NCBI RefSeq assembly: GCF_021531315.1
Contig: NZ_JAFBIQ010000001.1
Coordinates: 62,001 to 126,000, forward strand
From: Oscillibacter valericigenes
GTDB lineage: Bacteria; Bacillota; Clostridia; Oscillospirales; Oscillospiraceae
DNA: 64,000 nt
Direction: 5' to 3'
A model generated the notes under the pieces. The model did no database searches. It worked only from the letters and a program-made list of their open reading frames with translations, and was not told the origin of the DNA. Shown here in pieces: positions 43,781-52,313 of the stretch. How positions within the stretch are numbered: the stretch's first letter is position 1; every line of letters begins with the position of its first letter. Both the position numbers and the translations under genes were made by a program.

Positions 43781-44731
43781 TTGAGAGCCTTGTATTGCTT
43801 GAGTTTTGGCCCCAAAAAGGAATATGTAGAAACGGATTTCAAGCCCGTGGAATATCGTCTCGGGACAACCCTTATTGCCTTTTTGTCCACAGATTTCGCT
43901 TCTTTACGGGCGAAATTACTGGTGCGAACAACGCCCATGATGGAAAATCAAGCCATTACCGAGATCAAAAATGCGCTGAGCGCGATCCATCCTTTCGGGG
44001 AACGCTTTGTGCAGTCCCTCTTTTTTGAAGAAAAGCTGGCAGACGTGCTTGATGAACGCATGGAAGGTTTTGAGAAGCTGCAAAAGGAACTTTCCGCCTT
44101 TGCAGATGCCGTGCTCGTGCCGGACAGATCTAAGTTGAGCGCCAAGCAGCGTTTGGCGCTCTATATGAGCCGCGATTTTCAAGCTGCCACAGCGATCGCC
44201 GGTTTGGACCTGAAGATGCGCGCAGAACGAAAGCTGTATGTAGATGAGCAGAATTTTGATCCGGTGTTGGTGGCAGACCGCATTTCGACGCCACCAAAGT
44301 CCGTCCGGTTTGCTCGCATCGAGGGCTCGGACGATTTGGGCGCGACGCTGCTGACAGAACTGCTGGAGATGGTCGAGCAAGGAATTGAATTGAAAAAGTG
44401 TGAATATTGTCATCGTTACTTTATCCCGTTCTCTTCCAAAGCTCTTTATTGTGATCGGTCAGTCGGTGATACCGGAAAAAGCTGCAAAGAACTCGCAGTC
44501 AAAGAGAAGCATGAAAAGAAAATCGCTGCCGATGATGGCTTAAAGCTCATCCGGCAGCGGATCAAAACCTATGATATGCGTGTTCGCCGTACTCCGGCCA
44601 TTTACACAGATGCTGCATTTCAAATCTGGAAAGCACAAACGGAGAATGCACGAAACCGCTATGTGAACGGTGAATTGACCTATGAAGAATTAGATGCGCT
44701 TACACAGCTCCCAAAGAAGAAAGGCGAATAA
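43781..44731 (+). CDS. DUF6076-like protein
   Basis: The 316-aa protein has an unrecognised N-terminal half and a zinc-finger-like segment near residue 204 (KKCEYCHRYFIPFSSKALYC, then SCKELA) followed by a basic helical tail, the pattern of DUF6076-type proteins of clostridial mobile elements. Function unknown. The longest frame starts at TTG 43688, but that codon lies in the -35 box; TTG 43781 with TGGAGG seven bases ahead is the best start. The intergenic region 43459-43780 holds only the regulatory region described. Confidence 0.65.
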   Translation: MRALYCLSFGPKKEYVETDFKPVEYRLGTTLIAFLSTDFASLRAKLLVRTTPMMENQAITEIKNALSAIHPFGERFVQSLFFEEKLADVLDERMEGFEKLQKELSAFADAVLVPDRSKLSAKQRLALYMSRDFQAATAIAGLDLKMRAERKLYVDEQNFDPVLVADRISTPPKSVRFARIEGSDDLGATLLTELLEMVEQGIELKKCEYCHRYFIPFSSKALYCDRSVGDTGKSCKELAVKEKHEKKIAADDGLKLIRQRIKTYDMRVRRTPAIYTDAAFQIWKAQTENARNRYVNGELTYEELDALTQLPKKKGE

Positions 44732-44743
44732 TAGACGAAGAAA

Positions 44744-44795
44744 ATACGAAATATTTGCGTATTTTTCTTGTCCTTTGCGTATACTGTGATATAAT
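44744..44795 (+). promoter_or_regulatory. Promoter and operator candidates of the XRE-AAA operon
   Basis: TTGTCC (44768-44773), 16 bases, TATAAT (44790-44795). Two direct copies of TTTGCGTAT (44754-44762, 44774-44782) lie 20 bases apart on either side of the -35 box, and ATACG/CGTAT around the first copy makes an imperfect 19-bp dyad. The XRE domain of the next protein is the obvious candidate ligand. Confidence 0.55.
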
Positions 44796-44813
44796 AAAGG
44801 CGAGGTGATGAGC

Positions 44814-46544
44814 GTGACCTTAAAAGAATTGCGTATTTCAAAAGGGCTGAATCAGGCCCAATGTGCGGAATACATCGGTATGTCCACACGCAACTATCAG
44901 AATTACGAAAACGATGCCGCAAAAGCAAACACAGCCAGATACCATGCGATTTATCAAAAGCTGGAAAGCTATGGTCAGCCTGTTGTCACAGCCGCTGTAC
45001 CCTCGCAAATGCCAGAGTTTCATACGAATGTTGTCACAGGTGCGGGCTTGCAGGCGTTGGCAAACAGCGTGGCAAAATACGGCAAGCGGGACTGCTTCAG
45101 CACCTTACAGAAGTTTGTGAACGGTTCCTATGATGGGAAGATCTGTATTTTATACGGTCTCCGCCGGACCGGAAAGACAACACTTCTGTTTCAAATGCTT
45201 TCCGAACTGCCCATAGAAAAAACGGCCTACATCAAGGTGCAGACCACCGATGATATGTCGCGGCTGACAAAGGACTTGAAAGTTCTGTTTGAACTGGGTT
45301 ATCGCTATGTGTTTATTGATGAAATTACGCTCCTGAACGACTTCATCGACACCGCCGCCGTGCTTTCCGATGTGTTCAGCATGATGGGCATGAAAATCGT
45401 TGTTTCCGGTACGGACTCTCTTGGCTTCGCTATGGCAAACCGCGATGAACTGTACGACAGAAGCGTGACGATCCACACCTCTTTTATTCCCTTTCGGGAG
45501 TATGCGCGGCTCCTGAACATCTGTTCTGTCGATTCTTATATTGAATACGGCGGAACGCTGAAAATGGAAAATATGAGCTTTGACGATCCGGATGCCGCCT
45601 TTGACGAGGTCGCGTTTCGGGACGATGAAAGTACCCGGAAGTATATTGATACCGCCATCAGCCGTAACATTCAGCACACGCTGAAAAATGACCATTACGG
45701 TGAATATTTCAATCAACTGCGTGAGCTTTACGAAAAAGGTGAGCTGACCAATGTTATCAACCGCATTGTGCAGCACATGAACCACCGCTTTGTGCTGCGC
45801 GTGGTGGAGGACGAATTTAAGTCCCATGACTTTGGCTCCGCAAAGGAGCTGCTTCTGCATGATCTCCCTGCGGAACGGGCAACTGTTCTCTACGATGTCA
45901 ATGAAAAGCAAATATTGGAGCGATTAAAGGCCATCATTGAGGTCAAGGAAAAGAGTGAAACAACCGTCCCGATCACGCAAGAGCATATCGACAAAGTGAA
46001 AAAATATTTGCTTATGCTGGATCTGATCGTCAACTGTCCGGAACGGTATGAAAGCGGTAAGCAGGCAGAGCATATCGTCTTTTCCCAGCCCGGTATGCGC
46101 TATGCCATCGCAAAGGCTTTGGTCTATTCCCTGATGCAGGATGCCTATTTTGCATCGATCCCCGAAGCGGATAAGGCATATATCACAGGAAAGATTCTGG
46201 ACGATGTAAAGGGCCGGATGCTGGAGGACATTGTTCTGCTGGAAGTCCGCAAAACCGCGCCCAGTACGATGGAAGCGTTCAAATTCAAGTTCGATGCCGG
46301 CGGCGAGTTTGACATGGTGATTTACGATAAAGCAAGTCAGAATTGCCGCATCTATGAAATCAAGCACAGCACCGAGACCAACGAAAAGCAGACACTTCAT
46401 CTGCGTGATGCAGAGAAATGCCAAATCGTTGAAAAACGCTTTGGCCCGATCAGCGGTAAATTCGTTCTTTATCGCGGAAAAGATAAGTTTGCTGAGGGTG
46501 TTCAGTATTTGAATGTAGAAAATTTTCTGTGTGGTCTGAAGTGA
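44814..46544 (+). CDS. XRE-domain, AAA ATPase and DUF4143-like nuclease fusion
   Basis: This 576-aa protein joins three parts. Residues about 1-55 are a Cro/XRE helix-turn-helix (TLKELRISKGLNQAQCAEYI, MSTRNYQNYEND). Residues about 100-300 are an AAA_14-type ATPase with Walker A ILYGLRRTGKTTLLFQML and Walker B YVFIDEITLL. The C-terminus (about 465-560) looks like a DUF4143/PD-(D/E)XK nuclease-type domain: GRMLEDIVLLEVRK, GEFDMVIYD and IYEIKHS. GTG 44814 is chosen for its spacing from GAGGTGA; ATG 44808 and GTG 44805 are alternatives. It is 20 bases ahead of a HipA-like kinase gene. Confidence 0.78.
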   Translation: MTLKELRISKGLNQAQCAEYIGMSTRNYQNYENDAAKANTARYHAIYQKLESYGQPVVTAAVPSQMPEFHTNVVTGAGLQALANSVAKYGKRDCFSTLQKFVNGSYDGKICILYGLRRTGKTTLLFQMLSELPIEKTAYIKVQTTDDMSRLTKDLKVLFELGYRYVFIDEITLLNDFIDTAAVLSDVFSMMGMKIVVSGTDSLGFAMANRDELYDRSVTIHTSFIPFREYARLLNICSVDSYIEYGGTLKMENMSFDDPDAAFDEVAFRDDESTRKYIDTAISRNIQHTLKNDHYGEYFNQLRELYEKGELTNVINRIVQHMNHRFVLRVVEDEFKSHDFGSAKELLLHDLPAERATVLYDVNEKQILERLKAIIEVKEKSETTVPITQEHIDKVKKYLLMLDLIVNCPERYESGKQAEHIVFSQPGMRYAIAKALVYSLMQDAYFASIPEADKAYITGKILDDVKGRMLEDIVLLEVRKTAPSTMEAFKFKFDAGGEFDMVIYDKASQNCRIYEIKHSTETNEKQTLHLRDAEKCQIVEKRFGPISGKFVLYRGKDKFAEGVQYLNVENFLCGLK

Positions 46545-46564
46545 CTTTTTGAGGAGGATTTATC

Positions 46565-47701
46565 ATGGACTATATTTTAAAGCAGTTCGATGAACCGCTC
46601 GTTAAATTCTCCGCAACGACGGATACCAGTGAGCCGGAGATCCAAATTCTTTGGACAAATGAAGAAAAAGCGGCATTGCTGCCGCTTGATCTGACGCTGA
46701 CGCCGGAGGGAGTAAGCCGCTGGCTGCGCCGCCGCACGATCCCGAAGAATCGCGCCTATGTCCATAGCCTTTTGGCAAAATGCGGCTTAAACCTCAACCG
46801 TCCGCTCGGTATTATCAGCGTTTGTAAAGGACTATCCCTTAACGATTGCTATTGGGTCGTCGAGGACGGTGGAACCGCTTCTTTTGACAAAGTAAATCTC
46901 TACGACAACCCATTCAGCAATGTTCTGGCCGAGCTTGCCTTTACCGGCTATGGCAGTAGCGTCCGCACTTCCCTACTCTCCAGCCCGGAGTTTACCACCA
47001 ACGGAATGCTCCGCAAATGCTGGCGGCGCATCGGCGGTAAGGTGTATCTCTATAAGGGCGGCACGGAGGGCGCGGCCAACACAGGCAACGAGCCATACTC
47101 TGAGTTTTACGCCGCGCAGATCGCCGCCGCCATGGGCGTTCACGCGATCCACTATGGCTTATCCTGTTGGAAGGGCGTTCTCTGCTCCACCTGCGAGCTT
47201 TTTACCGACAAGGCGTATGCCTACCTCCCAATCGGACATCTCGTTTCTAAGGGCGGCATGGGGGCTGTCAGGGCGTATTACGAAAAGATGGGAGATAAGT
47301 TTGTCAACGCGCTGAACGAAATGCTGGTGTTTGATGCGGTGATCTGCAATGTGGACCGTCATTTTGGAAACTTCGGCGTGATGGTCGATAACCGGACGAA
47401 TACCATTGCCTCCCCCGCTCCCCTGTTCGACCATGGCAATTCCCTCTTTAATTTTGCAGGCGCGGACGCCTGGGCGAACGAGACCGCATTGGAGGAATAT
47501 ATCGAAACGCTGTACCCCAGCGTGTATGATGATTTTCTCGGTACAGCCAAGGCCGCGCTGACACCGGAGCTGCGCGAGAAGCTGCGGCATCTGCTGAACT
47601 TCAAGTTCAAGAAGCACTCGCGCTATAACCTGCCTGAAAATAGATTGCGGATGGTGGAACGGCAAGTGCAGAAACGGACAAGAATATTGTTGGATATGTA
47701 G
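46565..47701 (+). CDS. HipA-like kinase
   Basis: The 378-aa protein resembles the kinase part of HipA toxins. The catalytic loop is FDAVICNVDRHFGNFGVMVD (Asp-Arg-His plus Asn), the metal-binding loop is PLFDHGNSLF, and the ATP region includes KVYLYKGG and YSEFYAAQIAAAMGV. HipA phosphorylates glutamyl-tRNA synthetase; related kinases have other targets. No HipB follows or precedes; instead the XRE domain of the upstream ATPase could take that place. GAGGAGG precedes the ATG. Confidence 0.8.
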   Translation: MDYILKQFDEPLVKFSATTDTSEPEIQILWTNEEKAALLPLDLTLTPEGVSRWLRRRTIPKNRAYVHSLLAKCGLNLNRPLGIISVCKGLSLNDCYWVVEDGGTASFDKVNLYDNPFSNVLAELAFTGYGSSVRTSLLSSPEFTTNGMLRKCWRRIGGKVYLYKGGTEGAANTGNEPYSEFYAAQIAAAMGVHAIHYGLSCWKGVLCSTCELFTDKAYAYLPIGHLVSKGGMGAVRAYYEKMGDKFVNALNEMLVFDAVICNVDRHFGNFGVMVDNRTNTIASPAPLFDHGNSLFNFAGADAWANETALEEYIETLYPSVYDDFLGTAKAALTPELREKLRHLLNFKFKKHSRYNLPENRLRMVERQVQKRTRILLDM

Positions 47702-47702
47702 A

Positions 47703-47736
47703 GTTAAGACCGCCAGTGAAAACCGGCGGTCTTAAC
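47703..47736 (+). terminator. Hairpin after the HipA-like gene
   Basis: GTTAAGACCGCC pairs perfectly with GGCGGTCTTAAC around ten bases. There is no long T-run on either side. The next 190 bases (47737-47925) hold nothing I can identify. Confidence 0.6.
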
Positions 47737-47925
47737 TCTACATACTCCGCGTATTCAATACGTCTTCATGTTTTTCAGATAGAACTCATAATGCTTAACA
47801 GACTCCGGTATCCTCCTTAGTCAGCGACATCGAGTGATGCAAGATAGTTTCTAATCTTCTTAAGCTCCATTTTCCTATCCATCTTATTTTCAAAAGCAAT
47901 CTAATAAAATAGACTGTTTTCCGTA

Positions 47926-48168
47926 TCACTTGCCGTTCTCTCGGCGGATATAGTTCTTATCCTGCAAGGACTTCATGATCCGCTTCACGGTTGCAATGGA
48001 CTTGCCAGTTGCGTTCACAAGCTCCTGCTGATTGATGGTCGGGTTTTGTGCGACCCGCTCCAAAACAGCCAGTTCCTCCAGCGAGCAGTTCAAAGTATCA
48101 AATTGATACTTTGAAACTTTGGGGCTGATACTTTTGGAAGTGCTTTTGTCCGCAAAATCAATGTGCAC
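47926..48168 (-). CDS. Winged-helix protein after fic
   Basis: The 80-aa protein has a winged helix-turn-helix in its second half: LEELAVLERVAQNPTINQQE, LVNATGKSIATVKRIMKSLQ and NYIRR. It starts at GTG 48168, one base after the fic stop, with AAGGAATGAG ahead, so translation is probably coupled. In many Fic proteins a similar helix-turn-helix is fused to the C-terminus; here the parts are separate. It may regulate the fic unit. Confidence 0.72.
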   Translation of the reverse strand: MHIDFADKSTSKSISPKVSKYQFDTLNCSLEELAVLERVAQNPTINQQELVNATGKSIATVKRIMKSLQDKNYIRRENGK

Positions 48169-48169
48169 C

Positions 48170-48784
48170 TCATTCCTTGCTCAGATCTTCCGTCTTGAAG
48201 GTCGTATACCCCTCATAGTAGTAGCTGTGGTCGATGCCCTTCATAAAAACTTCACGGCTGTTCACGTCATCGGTCAGGGCCGCCTTCAGCAGCACCTTGA
48301 TCTCCACGTCCTTGATGGGGCTGCGCTCCATGGCCAGCAGATAGTCCTCTTTATCGACCTTGCTCCAATCCACCACCTGCCCGATGCCGGCTTTCAGCAT
48401 CTGGTCAAGCCACAGGCGGGTACTGCGGCCGTTGCCCTCGCGGAACGGGTGGGCGATATTCATTTCCACATACTTTTCGATGATCTCGTCAAAGGTGGAC
48501 TGCGGCATCTTGTCGATGTTGGCCAGCGCCGCCTCCAGATACATCAGCGGCGCAAAGCGGAAATTGCCCTTTGCCAGATTCACCGTGCGCAGTTCGCCGG
48601 CAAAGTCATAAATATCCTCGAAAAGCGCCTTGTGAATGGCTTGCAGCGACGCGAATCTGCCGGGGGCCAGCTTGTCCAGAGCACCGCTCTCAAACAGTTC
48701 CACAGCTTTCCTTTTGCTGATGCGCTCCTCCTCGCGGGCAAGCTCGGCAGAGTTGGTGATGCCAAGTTTATTTTCAAGTGCCAT
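48170..48784 (-). CDS. Fic family protein (AMPylase type)
   Basis: The 204-aa protein has the full Fic catalytic motif in NIAHPFREGNGRSTRLWLDQ, plus the typical FEDIYDFAGELRTVNLAKGN and FRFAPLMYLEAALANIDKMP flap region. Fic enzymes transfer AMP or related groups to proteins; several act as toxins. ATG 48784 gives MALENKLGITNSAEL, the usual N-terminus. No classical inhibitory (S/T)xxxE(G/N) helix is obvious, so control may come from a partner such as the winged-helix protein. The order is nucleotidyltransferase, fic, winged helix on one strand. Confidence 0.85.
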   Translation of the reverse strand: MALENKLGITNSAELAREEERISKRKAVELFESGALDKLAPGRFASLQAIHKALFEDIYDFAGELRTVNLAKGNFRFAPLMYLEAALANIDKMPQSTFDEIIEKYVEMNIAHPFREGNGRSTRLWLDQMLKAGIGQVVDWSKVDKEDYLLAMERSPIKDVEIKVLLKAALTDDVNSREVFMKGIDHSYYYEGYTTFKTEDLSKE

Positions 48785-48816
48785 CGTGGGCCTCCATGTG
48801 TTTGTAAAATAGTTTC

Positions 48817-49104
48817 TCAGAGCGAATCCAGAAGATCGGCGTATCGCTCGCAAATGCTTTTCTCCAACGCTTCAATGATACCGCTGATGATAAACTCAAA
48901 GGTCAGCAGCGTATGTGTTTCCTCCTCAACATCCGGCCTGAAGCGGTATATATTGCCGCCATGAACAGCCAGATCAATATCGCTTGTGCGGTGGAAGTTC
49001 TCTCGTGCTCTGGAGCCAAAAAGAATCACTTTTTGTAAGAGGTGTTTTTTTGTCAAAGTGGAAATCTGCCGGATGACCGTTGGTTCAATTCCATACGCCG
49101 TCAT
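48817..49104 (-). CDS. MNT-type nucleotidyltransferase
   Basis: The 95-aa protein is a minimal nucleotidyltransferase: KVILFGSRARENFHRTSDID then LAV holds the GSxAR and DxD signature. In MNT-HEPN modules such proteins AMPylate and silence a HEPN toxin. No HEPN gene is adjacent here; the next gene in the same direction is fic, 32 bases downstream. It may be an orphan, or serve the Fic unit. Confidence 0.8.
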   Translation of the reverse strand: MTAYGIEPTVIRQISTLTKKHLLQKVILFGSRARENFHRTSDIDLAVHGGNIYRFRPDVEEETHTLLTFEFIISGIIEALEKSICERYADLLDSL

Positions 49105-49164
49105 CCCGTCACTCCCTTCGATAGAGCTGCAAAGCTGCTACCATACCTACAACTTCACAAATTT

Positions 49165-49192
49165 ATTATACCATAAAACGCCATCTCCACAA
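49165..49192 (-). promoter_or_regulatory. Promoter of the MNT-fic unit
   Basis: On the minus strand TTGTGG (49187-49192), 16 bases, TATAAT (49165-49170). The remaining bases 49193-49463, up to the CRISPR array, contain no recognisable gene; a plus-strand frame there runs into the first repeat and is not credible. Confidence 0.65.
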
Positions 49193-49463
49193 GCAAAAGA
49201 AAGAAAATAGCAGGGAAAATGTCAAATCTACAATGAGAACCTCCGGATGCCTTGACGTCGCTCTCCTGTGATAAAATATTATGAAAGGAAACATCAGCGC
49301 ACTGTGGTGCTTTGGGTGTAACCTGTGGAGAGATTTTCCTCCATGTTCAGAACTGTGCCGGTGTTTTCTTTTTTGTGCTCTATGCGCCCCTCTCGTGCGC
49401 AACTCCCCGCCGCCGCAAGAATTACAATATGATGGAAATTTATTTCCTCAATGTGGTCGCATT

Positions 49464-51878
49464 GTCGTAGTTCCCAATTTTCTCTCGTAGTGGTATAATT
49501 TTTTGCCTCTTGTCTACAAATAAAGCATAGTCGTAGTTCCCAATTTTCTCTCGTAGTGGTATAATTTTAACCTCGAGCCTGAGTTTACCCGAATGGTCGT
49601 AGTTCCCGATTTTCTCTCGTAGTGGTATAATACATCGGCATCGGACGTGTAGTCCGATTCTGTCGTAGTTCCCGATTTTCTCTCGTAGTGGTATAATATT
49701 CTCACCGTTGAACTGCTTCCAATGACTGTCGTAGTTCCCGATTTTCTCTCGTAGTGGTATAATACCATCCTTTCGCTGGATGGAAGTACCATCGTCGTAG
49801 TTCCCGATTTTCTCTCGTAGTGGTATAATATAAGGAACGAGATCATCAAGCTCCAATCCGTCGTAGTTCCCGATTTTCTCTCGTAGTGGTATAATCGGAA
49901 AGATTAGGAACGCCGGTAGGCACACGTCGTAGTTCCCGATTTTCTCTCGTAGTGGTATAATAAGATAGGCCATGAGACGCCCACGGTTTTCGTCGTAGTT
50001 CCCGATTTTCTCTCGTAGTGGTATAATCGCGGGTTTCGGGCACTGATAGCCGAGCTGGTCGTAGTTCCCGATTTTCTCTCGTAGTGGTATAATTTACAAT
50101 GCCGTTGGTGATGGTCTCTCGGCGTCGTAGTTCCCGATTTTCTCTCGTAGTGGTATAATTCTCAGCGCTTCCCAGTTGTCACCGAAACGGTCGTAGTTCC
50201 CGATTTTCTCTCGTAGTGGTATAATTTCTGATCCTCGCTTATACGGCTTGATTTGCGTCGTAGTTCCCGATTTTCTCTCGTAGTGGTATAATCCGCCGGG
50301 CGTTTTTTCGCTCCAATAACGCGTCGTAGTTCCCGATTTTCTCTCGTAGTGGTATAATGACGTGGTGGTCGAGGCACAGCGCGCCGAGGTCGTAGTTCCC
50401 GATTTTCTCTCGTAGTGGTATAATGCAGCCCTGACGGTCAAGACCACCGGTCAAGTCGTAGTTCCCGATTTTCTCTCGTAGTGGTATAATCAATGCCCCA
50501 ATCAAGTTCAAGTGGCATTGGTCGTAGTTCCCGATTTTCTCTCGTAGTGGTATAATGACGACGCCGCCATTGCGCTGATTGACGCTGTCGTAGTTCCCGA
50601 TTTTCTCTCGTAGTGGTATAATCTCGTTCAGGTCCACTACCTTGCCCCGCTCGTCGTAGTTCCCGATTTTCTCTCGTAGTGGTATAATAAGATCTACGGC
50701 ATGGCGCTGCGCGCGATGGTCGTAGTTCCCGATTTTCTCTCGTAGTGGTATAATTGCATTCTGTCACCAAATACCCAATAGTTTGTCGTAGTTCCCGATT
50801 TTCTCTCGTAGTGGTATAATTGAACCACGGGCGCGCGGGCATATTTGAACGTCGTAGTTCCCGATTTTCTCTCGTAGTGGTATAATATTGTCTTCGGCAT
50901 GGTTTTCTCCTCCTTCGTCGTAGTTCCCGATTTTCTCTCGTAGTGGTATAATCGGTCAACAGCGCGGGCGCTCCATCGCCGAGTCGTAGTTCCCGATTTT
51001 CTCTCGTAGTGGTATAATTGGAAGCCCGCCGTTAATTTGCGAACTGATGTCGTAGTTCCCGATTTTCTCTCGTAGTGGTATAATATTGCCTACGGCTATG
51101 TGACGGACGAGGACGTCGTAGTTCCCGATTTTCTCTCGTAGTGGTATAATCGTTTGGCATTGTGCCTACTCTGACAGGCGGTCGTAGTTCCCGATTTTCT
51201 CTCGTAGTGGTATAATCGAAAGGAGGGCAACCCTATGGATTTCTTATGTCGTAGTTCCCGATTTTCTCTCGTAGTGGTATAATAAAAAGCCCGCCCGGGA
51301 TCTCTCCCGAGCGGTCGTAGTTCCCGATTTTCTCTCGTAGTGGTATAATCGCGGAGGCTTTTGCCTCCGCTGACCGCAGGTCGTAGTTCCCGATTTTCTC
51401 TCGTAGTGGTATAATCGAGCGGAGACTCGGACGCCGTTCCTACACGTCGTAGTTCCCGATTTTCTCTCGTAGTGGTATAATTCTGAGCGATTGGGCGCTG
51501 AAGATGGAGGCAGTCGTAGTTCCCGATTTTCTCTCGTAGTGGTATAATCCGGGCGCCGGGCGGGCAGATCCTCGGCTGGTCGTAGTTCCCGATTTTCTCT
51601 CGTAGTGGTATAATATCACCGACGCCAAGGAGCTGCGAAAGCACGTCGTAGTTCCCGATTTTCTCTCGTAGTGGTATAATCGATCAAGAGCTACACCGTC
51701 ACCCTCGGCCGTCGTAGTTCCCGATTTTCTCTCGTAGTGGTATAATTCTTTAGAATGATCTTCGTTGGTATCACTGGTCGTAGTTCCCGATTTTCTCTCG
51801 TAGTGGTATAATACTGTGAAGAAAGACCCGAAGCGCCAGCTGGTCGTAGTTCCCGATTTTCTCTCGTAGTGGTATAAT
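49464..51878 (+). CRISPR. Type II-C CRISPR array, 37 repeats
   Basis: I count 37 repeats of 36 bp and 36 spacers; spacers are 30 nt, except three of 31 nt (at 50226, 51217 and 51482). The repeat reads 5' GTCGTAGTTCCCGATTTT on the plus strand and ends GTGGTATAAT. The first two copies (49464, 49530) carry CCCAATTTT; the other 35 are identical. The orientation matches the tracrRNA anti-repeat, so crRNAs come from the plus strand, toward and opposite to the cas genes. Each repeat ends in TGGTATAAT, an extended -10 element, so each spacer can be transcribed on its own. Confidence 0.98.
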
Positions 51879-51949
51879 AGGCGAAAATTGTGAACGCAAA
51901 TCCAACGCTTTTAGCACGTCTTTCTTATCAAAAGGTAGGCAAAAGTACA

Positions 51950-51990
51950 AAAATACGGAACGATTTCTGTGAGAAGTCGTTCCGTATTTT
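51950..51990. terminator. Bidirectional terminator between the array and cas2
   Basis: AAAATACGGAACGA (51950-51963) pairs with TCGTTCCGTATTTT (51977-51990), extended by TTCT/AGAA in the loop. T-runs on both strands end the crRNA transcripts (plus) and the cas operon (minus). The 71 bases between the last repeat and the stem hold no gene. Confidence 0.88.
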
Positions 51991-51992
51991 TT

Positions 51993-52313
51993 TTAAAAAA
52001 TCATCAGCTGCTCAAATTGCTGCGGTTTGTCGTATGGCGTCGGCTTGCCCACCAGCAGTTCAATGGCATTATACTGTTTTTCAGTGATCACCAGCATCCG
52101 CACAGAGCCCTTTGATGGAAGCGCCAGCAGAATTCTTTTCTTGTGGGTCTCCACGGAATCCCGGCCGTTGCAGATACGGGCGTACACAGAGTACTGCACC
52201 ATGTGGTATCCATCGCCCACCAAAAAATTCCGGAACTGCGTCGCGCTGCGCCGCTCCGCCTTGGTTTTGACCGGCAGGTCGAACATCACCAGTATTCTCA
52301 TAAGCCTATTCAT
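51993..52313 (-). CDS. cas2: CRISPR-associated protein Cas2
   Basis: Cas2 bridges two Cas1 dimers in spacer acquisition. The 106-aa protein starts MNRLMRILVMFDLPVKTKAE, with the conserved aspartate at the end of the first strand, followed by the type II pattern RRSATQFRNFLVGDGYHMVQ and YSVYARI. The start overlaps the cas1 stop by eight bases; ATG 52301 is an alternative. No csn2 or cas4 follows, which makes this subtype II-C. Confidence 0.96.
   Translation of the reverse strand: MNRLMRILVMFDLPVKTKAERRSATQFRNFLVGDGYHMVQYSVYARICNGRDSVETHKKRILLALPSKGSVRMLVITEKQYNAIELLVGKPTPYDKPQQFEQLMIF

Noticed and set aside
49281-49490. 69-aa Cys-rich plus-strand frame before the array
   Set aside because: It reads into the first CRISPR repeat and has no family-like pattern.
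49440-51644. Several minus-strand frames with repeats such as IIPLREKIGNYD and YTTTRENRELRR, looking like repeat proteins
   Set aside because: They are translations of the CRISPR repeats; 36-bp repeats plus 30-nt spacers keep frames open by chance. No ribosome sites or conserved spacer-encoded residues.
51879-51949. A leader with a separate array promoter
   Set aside because: The 71 bases after the last repeat contain no clear -35/-10 pair; repeat-internal promoters and the plus-strand direction make one unnecessary.
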